Shown here piece after piece: positions 1 through 5,476 of a stretch of 6,313 nt of DNA. The DNA comes from Weeksellaceae bacterium. GTDB lineage: Bacteria; Bacteroidota; Bacteroidia; Flavobacteriales; Weeksellaceae. The position numbers were made by a program, and so were the translations under genes. Within the stretch, counting starts at the first letter, position 1, and every line of letters begins with the position of its first letter. The notes under the pieces are model-generated. The model was given only the letters and a program-made list of their open reading frames with translations, was not told the DNA's origin and did no database searches. The stretch is taken from positions 1-6,313 of the forward strand of contig JAKOOI010000330.1 of the NCBI GenBank assembly GCA_022701475.1, written 5' to 3'.

Positions 1-965
1 TTGAAATGCTGCGGAATCAGGATGGAGTAAAACTCAGGATTGACCTGCTGGCCATTGAAAATCACCCTTCCGGCCCAGGCAATCGGGAAAATAAACAGGG
101 TGAAAATCAGCAGGTACAGCGGGAAAAACCAGATGGCCGTTTTGATATGCTTTTCCTGTCTGTTTTCGATGATGGCAGTATGGAACTGCCTTGGTAGCAG
201 GCAGATGGCTGTTCCGGAGATCATACAAAGGATCATCCAGTTCAGGGCGCCTTCCACTCCGTTGAAAGTATTCTTGGCTTTGAAATCGCTGAAACGGCTG
301 GCTTTACGATAGATATCTGAAAATCCGTCGAAGGCAAAATAGATGACGAAGAGCCCGAGGACAATGATGAAAAAGAGTTTCAGGAAACTTTCCAGCGCAA
401 TGGCGGATATAATGCCCAGCCGCTTTTCGGAAGCGTCTACATATCTTGTTCCGTAGTAGGACGCGAAAACGGCAATCAGCACCACTACAAAAGTTGCCGT
501 GTCAGTAAGGAGGTTCTTTGCGACAGGCGTTTCCGTTACGAGGTGAAAGGTTTCGGAGATGGCTTTGATCTGCAGGCCGATGTACGGAATGATGGCAAAG
601 AGGCAAACCAGCGTGATAATGGCGCTGAGGCTTCTGCTGTTGCCGTATCTGAGGGAAATGAAATCGGCCAGGCTGCTGATTTTGTTGATCCTGGAAATCC
701 TGACGATCCTGGTATTGATATAGATCCAGGCCGGAATTACAATGATGGGCCCTACGTAGATCGTAAGGTAATTGAGCCCGCTGGTGGCAGCAACGCCGAT
801 GCTTCCGTAATACGTCCATGCGGTACAGTATACAGCCAGGGAAAGTGCATAAATGTACGGGTTATTGATCCAGAGCTTGCTCTTCTTCTTCTCTGCCAGG
901 TAGGCAACGAAGAACAAAAGGGCCAGATACAGCAAAACCACAGAGAACAGCGCGAAACTACTCAT
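1..965 (-). CDS. CbrA/CrbS-like sensor kinase, N-terminal SLC5 (sodium:solute symporter-like) part; truncated by window edge
   Basis: Only the first 321 residues are in the window; the frame stays open to base 1. The protein starts MSSFALFSVV and is strongly hydrophobic, with about eight membrane segments visible (near residues 3-23, 36-55, 66-84, 113-133, 157-172, 188-211, 239-256, 277-297). Motifs match the SLC5-like half of CbrA/CrbS/MxtR sensor kinases: YCTAWTYYGSIG (46-57), SSLADFISLRYG (97-108), IPYIGLQIKAI (126-136), YYGTRYVDASEKRLGI (170-185) and LLPRQFHTAIIEN (256-268). In known members this domain precedes STAC, PAS and histidine kinase domains, giving about 900 residues or more; those parts lie outside the window, so kinase identity is inferred from family resemblance. 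The ATG at 965 overlaps the end of the upstream small gene by 8 nt, so translation is probably coupled. The alternative is a plain Na+/solute symporter, which normally lacks the LLPRQFH motif. Confidence 0.8.
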   Translation of the reverse strand, partial: MSSFALFSVVLLYLALLFFVAYLAEKKKSKLWINNPYIYALSLAVYCTAWTYYGSIGVAATSGLNYLTIYVGPIIVIPAWIYINTRIVRISRINKISSLADFISLRYGNSRSLSAIITLVCLFAIIPYIGLQIKAISETFHLVTETPVAKNLLTDTATFVVVLIAVFASYYGTRYVDASEKRLGIISAIALESFLKLFFIIVLGLFVIYFAFDGFSDIYRKASRFSDFKAKNTFNGVEGALNWMILCMISGTAICLLPRQFHTAIIENRQEKHIKTAIWFFPLYLLIFTLFIFPIAWAGRVIFNGQQVNPEFYSILIPQHF

Positions 966-1149
966 ATCTTTTTACGATTACAAAAGCGATGACGATGGAG
1001 GCCGCCCATACAGCAAACAGATAGACCAGCAGCAGGGGATACCCGAGTACTTCCTGCTCACTGTTGAAAAGCAGGGAAACCGGAATGCTGAAAGCGAGCA
1101 TCAATCCGATACTCAGCAAAATCAGTTTCTGTTCGTGTCTTTTTTTCAT
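958..1149 (-). CDS. small two-helix membrane protein, translationally coupled to the sensor kinase (CbrX-like position)
   Basis: This encodes 63 residues. A basic, cytoplasmic-looking start (MKKRHEQK) is followed by two hydrophobic segments (about 9-28 and 36-58) separated by a short polar turn with the motif EVLGYPLL (33-40), and it ends KRYE. The turn followed by GxPLLxxYLF resembles the small DUF3311-type proteins that accompany SSF transporters; this is a visual resemblance, not a domain hit. The stop codon lies inside the next gene: the ATG at 965 begins before the TAG at 958-960. Pseudomonas cbrA is likewise preceded by a small overlapping membrane-protein gene, cbrX, so a role as a small subunit or modulator of the sensor is plausible. 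No Shine-Dalgarno sequence precedes the ATG at 1149, as is usual in Bacteroidota. It is preceded by 156 nt of repeat-bearing DNA. Confidence 0.8.
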   Translation of the reverse strand: MKKRHEQKLILLSIGLMLAFSIPVSLLFNSEQEVLGYPLLLVYLFAVWAASIVIAFVIVKRYE

Positions 1150-1164
1150 GATTGATGATTAATA

Positions 1165-1278
1165 AATGATGATTGATCACCTTATGACAGATAATCCGTC
1201 ATTATATTTTATAACTCTTTTTTATGACAGATCATTAAAGAATGATAATTGACCGTCTGGCGGAGGTGAATCCGTCAT
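1165..1278. repeat. two degenerate copies of an intergenic repeat, 76 bp apart
   Basis: The motif aatgatgattga at 1165-1176 recurs as aatgataattga at 1241-1252. The motif aatccgtcat at 1193-1202 recurs exactly at 1269-1278. Both pairs are offset by 76 bp, with the same 16-nt spacer length inside each unit although the spacers differ in sequence. A further exact 11-bp direct repeat, ttatgacagat, occurs at 1182-1192 and 1222-1232. The gap between the two small membrane-protein genes therefore looks like decayed copies of an intergenic repeat family. No promoter match to TAnnTTTG was seen here in either orientation. Confidence 0.6.
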
Positions 1279-1293
1279 GATCAATTATCATTC
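1240..1293 (-). repeat. long intergenic hairpin, possible attenuator, mRNA-stabilising or REP-like element
   Basis: The outer arms are a perfect 13-bp inverted repeat, gaatgataattga at 1240-1252 and tcaattatcattc at 1281-1293. Inside it a second stem pairs tggcgga (1258-1264) with tccgtca (1271-1277), with one G-T wobble and a 6-nt loop. It begins 12 nt beyond the stop codon of the DUF6814-like gene in the direction of transcription. A clear T-tract does not follow on the minus strand, so it is not a textbook intrinsic terminator. It may lower readthrough, protect the upstream message from 3' decay, or be a mobile intergenic palindrome. Confidence 0.6.
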
Positions 1294-1305
1294 ATCAGTC
1301 ATCAC

Positions 1306-1533
1306 TTAGCTTTTTTCGTCGGCATATTCTCCTGTCAAGGCATAGTAGCCGAAAATTCCCAGTCCGCCCGAGATGATCGGCATCAGCACAAACAGGATGA
1401 TGATCCCGAACACCAGGTCTTCCTGTTTTCCCGAGGTGATTTTAGGGATTCCCAGTACGGTAATTCCGAAATATCCCACAACCAGCGCCACTGCGATCCA
1501 GAGGATGCCTAATATTTTTTTAAGTCCGTTCAT
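1306..1533 (-). CDS. DUF6814-like small membrane protein following the MFS transporter
   Basis: This encodes 75 residues starting MNGLKKILGI. It has two hydrophobic segments (about 7-29 and 40-66) joined by a short polar loop, PKITSGKQEDL (30-40). A glycine-rich stretch ISGGLGIFGYYALTGEY (54-70) and a charged tail ADEKS follow. I recognise this as the type of small protein annotated DUF6814 in Bacteroidota, commonly found directly after MHS-like MFS transporters; no biochemical role is known to me. It starts 44 nt after the transporter stop codon on the same strand, so the two are probably co-transcribed. The ATG at 1533 is preceded only by AT-rich sequence. A longer in-frame reading upstream would add residues from the gap and is less likely. 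A function in assembly or modulation of the transporter is inference from position only. Confidence 0.8.
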   Translation of the reverse strand: MNGLKKILGILWIAVALVVGYFGITVLGIPKITSGKQEDLVFGIIILFVLMPIISGGLGIFGYYALTGEYADEKS

Positions 1534-1577
1534 TTTAATACATTTAAAATTAATAAAAAGTTTGATTGTTACGGCAG

Positions 1578-3158
1578 TTATTCGTGAATATTGTTGTTCT
1601 TTCTCTTCAGATAAAACAATCCGATCACCAGGCAGACGGTAGCGACCCCGATCGGATACCAGAGGCCTTCGAGGTACCAGCTGGCATGACCGGCCTCTTT
1701 GCCCGTCGTTACCAGGTAGGTAGCCACAGCGGGAAGCAGCCCGCCGAATACCCCGTTTCCGATATGATAAGGCAAAGACATCGACGTATAGCGGATCCGT
1801 ACCGGGAACATCTCCACCAGAAAGGCTGCAATCGGTCCGTATACCATCGTCACGAAGATGACCTGGATAAATACCAGGAAGATCAGGTACCATCTGGTTT
1901 CGGAAGTCAGTTGCACCGACTGGGTAATTTTAGGCTCTTCCGCTTTCCCGTCTTTCATGACCGGCCCGGCCGGAGACCAGTGGGTAACGCTGTCTTTCTT
2001 GATCAAAGTACCGTCGGTATACAGGGTTTCCCTGTGAAAGGTAATCAGGCTGTCCGTTGCTATTTTATCGTGCACTTTTACCGTCCTGTCTTCCATAATG
2101 CCGTTGGCTTCCACGGTTTTGTTCTCCACACTTACACTTTGATACATCGCATCGTAAATCGGACGGTAAGCGAGGATCGCAATCAGCATCCCGGTCATCA
2201 TGACCGCTTTTCTTCCGATTTTATCGGAAAGCCATCCGAAAAACACGAAAAACGGTGTTCCCATCAGCAGGGCAATCGCCATCAGCGAATCTACCTGTGC
2301 GGATTCCACATTCATTACTTTCTGCAGGAAACTCATGGCGTAAAACTGTCCCGTATACCAGATCACCCCTTGTCCCATCGCCGCTCCGAAGAGTGCCAGC
2401 AAGACGAATTTAAAATTAAATTTATTGCCGAAGCTTTCTTTTAAAGGATTTTTAGAAGTTTTCCCTTCGCTTTTCGCTTTCGCAAACAGCGGTGATTCCT
2501 TCATGTTTTTCCTGATGATGTAGGAAACGCCTACCATCAGGATGGAAATCCAGAACGGGATCCGCCAGCCCCAGCCATCGAATTCTTCGGCAGAAAGCGT
2601 GGTTTTGGTGATAAGAATAACGATCAGGGAAATAAAGAGCCCGGCTGTAGCCGTGGTCTGTATCCAGGAAGTCCAGTAACCGCGCCGGTGCGGCTGTGCA
2701 TATTCCGCTACATACGTGGCGGCACCGCCGTATTCACCTCCCAGGGCCAGCCCCTGCAGTAACCTCAGGATCAGGACCAGTACCGGGGCCATGAACCCGA
2801 TGGATTCATAGCTCGGGATACAACCGATCAGAAAGGTAGAGAAACCCATGATGAGCAGGGTAACCAGGAAGGTGTATTTTCTTCCGATAAGATCTCCGAG
2901 CCTTCCGAAAAACAAGGCTCCGAAAGGCCGTACCACGAATCCTGCCGCAAAAGTGGCCAGGGTGGATAAAAAGGCAGCGGTAGGATTATCTGCCGGAAAG
3001 AATTTGGTAGCCAGTACCACGGCAAGGCTGCCGAAGATATAAAAGTCGTACCATTCGATTAGGGTGCCGAGGGAGGAAGCGGTGATCACGCTCCAGATGG
3101 TGCGGTTTTTCTGCCGGTCCGTCATATTCTCGTAGCTTTCATAGTGCTTTTCGCTCAT
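1578..3158 (-). CDS. MFS transporter, metabolite:H+ symporter (MHS) type
   Basis: This 526-residue inner-membrane protein has the 12-helix MFS plan. Family motifs are clear: SSLGTLIEWYDFYIFG (28-43) in helix 1, RPFGALFFGRLGDLIGRK (77-94) carrying the motif A loop after helix 2, RLLQGLALGGEYGGAATYVAEY (132-153) in helix 4, the repeat of motif A at GWLSDKIGRK (308-317), and FLVEMFPVRIRYTSMSLPYHIG (446-467). These place it with ProP, KgtP and ShiA-like proton symporters for small organic acids, amino acids or betaines. It is about 60-90 residues longer than most relatives because of a hydrophilic insertion at about 335-420. The start ATG at 3158 gives the expected cytoplasmic N-terminus. It follows the porin by 47 nt and precedes the DUF6814-like gene by 44 nt, which suggests one transcription unit. 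The substrate cannot be deduced; a carboxylate is plausible. Confidence 0.9.
   Translation of the reverse strand: MSEKHYESYENMTDRQKNRTIWSVITASSLGTLIEWYDFYIFGSLAVVLATKFFPADNPTAAFLSTLATFAAGFVVRPFGALFFGRLGDLIGRKYTFLVTLLIMGFSTFLIGCIPSYESIGFMAPVLVLILRLLQGLALGGEYGGAATYVAEYAQPHRRGYWTSWIQTTATAGLFISLIVILITKTTLSAEEFDGWGWRIPFWISILMVGVSYIIRKNMKESPLFAKAKSEGKTSKNPLKESFGNKFNFKFVLLALFGAAMGQGVIWYTGQFYAMSFLQKVMNVESAQVDSLMAIALLMGTPFFVFFGWLSDKIGRKAVMMTGMLIAILAYRPIYDAMYQSVSVENKTVEANGIMEDRTVKVHDKIATDSLITFHRETLYTDGTLIKKDSVTHWSPAGPVMKDGKAEEPKITQSVQLTSETRWYLIFLVFIQVIFVTMVYGPIAAFLVEMFPVRIRYTSMSLPYHIGNGVFGGLLPAVATYLVTTGKEAGHASWYLEGLWYPIGVATVCLVIGLFYLKRKNNNIHE
1899..2156 (-). other. hydrophilic insertion domain within the MFS transporter
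   Basis: This stretch codes for about residues 335-420 of the transporter. It lies between the helix ending MLIAILAYRPIYDAM and the helix beginning RWYLIFLVFIQVIF, where ordinary MHS proteins have a short loop. The segment is polar and rich in V, T, K and D, with alternating patterns such as DRTVKVHDK and ITFHRETLYTDGTLIKKDS that suggest beta strands. With standard MFS topology the loop between helices 9 and 10 faces the periplasm. The reading frame is uninterrupted and base composition is like the rest of the gene, so this is not a recent insertion or a sequencing artefact. Confidence 0.7.
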
Positions 3159-3205
3159 ATTGCTTGATTTTAGTTGGTTAATGCTTGATTCGTTATGCTG
3201 TAGTA

Positions 3206-4585
3206 TTAAAGATAGATCTGGAACTGTACGATAAATTCGCCTTTGGAGGTCGGGCTTTCCGTTGGGCTCGTATAGACCGGCCTTGTGGAATACTGTGTAG
3301 TGATCTTGGCATGGTGCCCGTCAAGGAACCAGTTCGCCCCGACATCAAACTGGGAAGATGATTTGTCTAAAGCTTCAAAACTTTTATGGGTATAGGCGGC
3401 AAAAGGCTGTATCCTGATCTTCGGTTTTTCAGCCTGGCTCGGCAGCAGCAGTCCGGCCTGTGCATAGACTACGTTTCCGGTACCGATGGTGGGCTGAAGG
3501 TTTCCCGGCCCGGCAATGGCTTTCTGGCCGATAAAATTAGGATCGGTAGCGGCGATGTTCATCGTACCCAGGTTTCTGAGGTAATTGGGGCCGAACTGGT
3601 AATTGTAATAGCCTGCATAAGCGGAAACAGCCATTTTATTTTTGGCATTCCCCAGCGGGATATCGGCGAAGGCGTCTACTGCCAGCAGGGTAATGTCGTG
3701 TTTTTCAACAGCTGAATTAACGGAGGTCCGCGTTCCGTCCGCCTGATGGTAAAATCCCGCACCCAGGTTGAATACTTTTTTCGTCCCGAGATAAGAACCG
3801 ACTTTAAAAGGGAGGGTGTTGGATTCTTCGTCCAGAAACTGGTATTCTACGTAGCCTGCCTTTGAAAAACTTGGATTTCCGTTGTTGTCCACTGCTACGG
3901 CCCTTGAAGGATCGGTAACATTTACCGGAGTCAGGTCGGTGGCAAAAGGCTTATTGAGGCTGAACCGGTACTCCAGTTTTCCGTATTTCCCTTTGGCGAA
4001 CATGCCGAGCTGGCGCGCGAACTGGTCGGAATTATCAATCAGGGGCCAGCTGAAAACAGGAGAATCCAGCGTCAGGAAATTGAGCGTAGACGCCATGGTC
4101 ATCCGGGAAAGTCCCATGTAATAATGAAGCCCGGCTCCTAAGGATAAGCTGAATTTTCCGGCTTCTCCGGGAAGGAATACGGCGTATTCATTCCAGGCAT
4201 CATGAAAGAACAGCTGCGTCTTCTTTCCGTTGCCGTTTCCTCCGGTACCGGTAGTGCCCGGGGCACCGCCGTTGATAAAAGTCTGGTTGTTGATCCCGAA
4301 GTGGAGCAGGATCATATATCTTTTGGAGATCTGCGCATAAGCCAGGGCACGCAGGCGGCGGTTTCCTAAGCTCCAGGAATTGTCGGAAGGTTCGCCGCCC
4401 ACCATGCTTCCGGGATTCATCTGGGTGTTTCTCAGCCAGAACTGATCCCATAATATAAACCTGACGTATTTGTCACCCTGCTGATTGATATTAAGTTTCA
4501 GTCCGCTGCCATAATCCGGAGAACCCTGTGCATACAATGAACTGCCCGTTAAAGCCAATCCTATACAAATGAGTATTTTCTTCAT
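3206..4585 (-). CDS. outer-membrane porin, OprO/OprP-like beta-barrel
   Basis: This encodes 459 residues with a clean signal peptide: MKK, a hydrophobic core ILICIGLALTG, then SSLYA before QG, so cleavage is likely near residue 19. The mature part has alternating hydrophobic and polar strands typical of a barrel and no long hydrophobic helix. NRRLRALAYAQISKRY (75-90) near the N-terminus and GANWFLDGHHAKITTQY near the C-terminus match the style of phosphate-selective-porin-like (OprO/P) proteins common in Bacteroidota. The protein ends in a strand, EFIVQFQIYL, as expected for insertion by the BAM machinery. A Gly/Thr-rich loop (106-120) is probably an extracellular or pore loop. Despite the family name, phosphate selectivity should not be assumed; its place directly before an MHS transporter suggests it admits that transporter's substrate. 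No convincing TAnnTTTG box was found upstream. Confidence 0.85.
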   Translation of the reverse strand: MKKILICIGLALTGSSLYAQGSPDYGSGLKLNINQQGDKYVRFILWDQFWLRNTQMNPGSMVGGEPSDNSWSLGNRRLRALAYAQISKRYMILLHFGINNQTFINGGAPGTTGTGGNGNGKKTQLFFHDAWNEYAVFLPGEAGKFSLSLGAGLHYYMGLSRMTMASTLNFLTLDSPVFSWPLIDNSDQFARQLGMFAKGKYGKLEYRFSLNKPFATDLTPVNVTDPSRAVAVDNNGNPSFSKAGYVEYQFLDEESNTLPFKVGSYLGTKKVFNLGAGFYHQADGTRTSVNSAVEKHDITLLAVDAFADIPLGNAKNKMAVSAYAGYYNYQFGPNYLRNLGTMNIAATDPNFIGQKAIAGPGNLQPTIGTGNVVYAQAGLLLPSQAEKPKIRIQPFAAYTHKSFEALDKSSSQFDVGANWFLDGHHAKITTQYSTRPVYTSPTESPTSKGEFIVQFQIYL

Positions 4586-4680
4586 AAATTATTATTTTTT
4601 GGCATTATTTTTTATGAAAGCCAAATTGGAATTAATAATTTAGTTATGAAAATTTAATATATATTAGCGGTAATGGTATA

Positions 4681-4729
4681 GTTGTAAGTTGCAAATGATA
4701 AGTTATAAGTCATTGATTATGGATTGTAA
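4681..4729. repeat. degenerate heptamer-periodic tract
   Basis: The sequence can be divided into seven consecutive 7-nt units: gttgtaa, gttgcaa, atgataa, gttataa, gtcattg, attatgg and attgtaa. The first four are close to a consensus of about GTTRTAA; the rest are more decayed. The unit is near the reverse complement of the cleaner heptamer tract at 4847-4892 (GTTATTA when read on the other strand). The two may therefore be related tracts in inverted orientation. Confidence 0.5.
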
Positions 4730-4757
4730 CTATGATATAAGCTGTTAATACTTCCGG

Positions 4758-4773
4758 TTAAACATCTGTTTAA
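4758..4773. promoter_or_regulatory. 16-bp palindrome, possible operator
   Basis: TTAAACA at 4758-4764 and TGTTTAA at 4767-4773 form a perfect 7-bp inverted repeat with a 2-nt centre. Its size and symmetry suit a dimeric DNA-binding protein. It sits about 175 bp upstream of the porin start. In such AT-rich DNA a chance palindrome of this length is possible, so this is a weak call. Confidence 0.3.
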
Positions 4774-4846
4774 GAGATGAAAAAAAATTAATGCTTGTGT
4801 AATTTAATTTTATAACCAACAGGTTACTAAGTGTTTGTAAATTCAT

Positions 4847-4892
4847 AACTAATAACTAATAACTAATAACTAATAACTAAAAACTAATAACT
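4847..4892. repeat. tandem heptamer repeat AACTAAT, about 6.5 copies
   Basis: Four exact copies of AACTAAT (4847-4874) are followed by AACTAAA (4875-4881), AACTAAT (4882-4888) and a partial AACT. It begins 7 nt past the stop codon of the HTH gene in that gene's direction and about 260 bp upstream of the porin start. The 7-nt unit is not a multiple of three and the tract is outside genes, so copy-number change would not alter a protein. It could change spacing or transcript 3' ends. Confidence 0.9.
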
Positions 4893-4898
4893 GAGCTC

Positions 4899-5315
4899 TC
4901 ATTTCTTAAACCTTTCCCATTTGATCAGCATATACTTATCGGCAAACTGGGTAATGATGAGACCTGAATTTTTAATATTTTCTTCTTTCGACATGTATTC
5001 GATCAGTTCATTCTGCTTGAGGATCTTATAAACCGGGTGGAACTCGGAATGGGGCGGCCGGGTGATGTTGTATTTCCTGATCCAGGAACTTACGGTAACG
5101 TGCGACACGCCCAGAATGCGTTCTATTTCACGATAACTTAAGCCTTCGAGATAGAGCTGAAGTGCTTTCGTAACGTAGTAATCGTCAATTTGTTTCCCGA
5201 GTTTCCTGACGGTAAAATAATAATTGCAGTTCTTGCAGTGGAAACGTTGTTTTTCATTGATGATTCCGCTCTTGACAACCGTATTGTTTCCGCATTTGGG
5301 ACAGCTTTTTTCCAT
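4899..5315 (-). CDS. zinc-ribbon plus helix-turn-helix protein, IS1 InsA-like DNA-binding part without a transposase domain
   Basis: This encodes 138 residues. The N-terminus has a four-cysteine zinc ribbon, C5-x2-C8 (CPKCGN) and C27-x2-C30 (FHCKNC), followed by YYFTV, the pattern of the IS1/InsA N-terminal zinc domain. A helix-turn-helix follows at about 58-82 (LSYREIERILGVSHVTVSSWIRKY). The remaining 55 residues hold no DDE/DDD catalytic core and end GLIITQFADKYMLIKWERFKK-like, with a compact hydrophobic pattern of their own. No terminal inverted repeats or target duplication were seen around it. The ORF is intact and has its own -7 box upstream. It is therefore more likely a domesticated or standalone DNA-binding protein than an IS fragment. 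It is divergent from the GNAT-argG operon, which suggests local regulation; that is inference. Confidence 0.8.
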   Translation of the reverse strand: MEKSCPKCGNNTVVKSGIINEKQRFHCKNCNYYFTVRKLGKQIDDYYVTKALQLYLEGLSYREIERILGVSHVTVSSWIRKYNITRPPHSEFHPVYKILKQNELIEYMSKEENIKNSGLIITQFADKYMLIKWERFKK

Positions 5316-5332
5316 GATCTATATCTTTTTAG

Positions 5333-5340
5333 CAAATATA
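5333..5340 (-). promoter_or_regulatory. -7 promoter element for the zinc-ribbon/HTH gene
   Basis: Read on the minus strand the sequence is TATATTTG, a full match to the Bacteroidota -7 consensus TAnnTTTG. It ends 17 nt before the ATG at 5315, implying a short leader of roughly 10-15 nt. A well-spaced -33 TTTG element was not found; a TTG lies only about 11 nt upstream, which is too close. Confidence 0.55.
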
Positions 5341-5369
5341 TAATAAACTAGCAATATGTTAATTTAATG

Positions 5370-5419
5370 TAAAGATAATTTAACTGTTTAATAATATTTT
5401 AATCTAAAAATTATCTTTA
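5370..5419. promoter_or_regulatory. 12-bp inverted repeat midway between divergent promoters, candidate shared operator
   Basis: The arms taaagataattt (5370-5381) and aaattatcttta (5408-5419) are perfect reverse complements with a 26-nt spacer. The centre at about 5394.5 is about 54 bp from the near edge of each -7 box (5340 on the minus strand, 5448 on the plus strand). The arms contain a G/C pair and are longer than usual chance repeats, though the region is very AT-rich. The symmetric placement suits a regulator acting on both genes. Confidence 0.5.
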
Positions 5420-5422
5420 ATA

Positions 5423-5455
5423 CTTGCTTTTTAAAGTAATATTATTTTAAATTTG
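5423..5455 (+). promoter_or_regulatory. promoter of the GNAT-argG operon
   Basis: TAAATTTG at 5448-5455 is a full match to the Bacteroidota -7 consensus TAnnTTTG. A TTG at 5424-5426 is a possible -33 element, 21 nt upstream. Transcription would begin near 5460, leaving a leader of about 15 nt before the ATG at 5477. This argues against the in-frame TTG at 5453 as the start codon, since that codon lies inside the promoter element. Confidence 0.6.
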
Positions 5456-5476
5456 CTGAAAAATTCAGATAAATAC

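Larger units (their letters stand above)
4586..4898. other. gene-free AT-rich intergenic region between the porin and the HTH gene
   Basis: This 313-nt gap separates the porin start from the stop of the zinc-ribbon/HTH gene, both on the minus strand. It should contain the porin promoter, but I could not identify a match to the Bacteroidota -7 element on the minus strand. It holds two heptamer-periodic tracts and one short palindrome, listed separately. No credible ORF or RNA gene was seen. Confidence 0.7.

Noticed and set aside
543..992. 149-codon plus-strand open frame
   Set aside because: It lies antisense to the sensor/symporter gene, whose translation shows clear family motifs. Its own product is low-complexity and matches no known fold by eye.
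1306..1893. Longer 195-codon version of the DUF6814-like gene
   Set aside because: The extra N-terminal part is an out-of-frame reading of the end of the MFS gene. The M at 1533 gives a complete small membrane protein.
1566..2444. 292-codon plus-strand open frame
   Set aside because: It is antisense to the MFS gene. The product is rich in His, Arg and Gln with no coherent domain, typical of a shadow frame.
3161..3190. 9-bp direct repeat TGCTTGATT at 3161-3169 and 3182-3190 before the MFS start
   Set aside because: It is short, in AT-rich DNA, with no other sign of a regulatory site. It could be a binding site but is not distinguishable from chance.
3386..3715. Plus-strand open frame inside the porin gene
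   Set aside because: It is antisense to a porin with a signal peptide and barrel pattern throughout; there is no independent support.
4847..4892. CRISPR array
   Set aside because: The 7-nt units are directly adjacent with no spacers and no cas genes are nearby; it is a simple tandem repeat.
4899..5315. Complete insertion sequence
   Set aside because: Only a zinc ribbon and HTH are present. No catalytic frame, terminal inverted repeats or target-site duplication were found around it.
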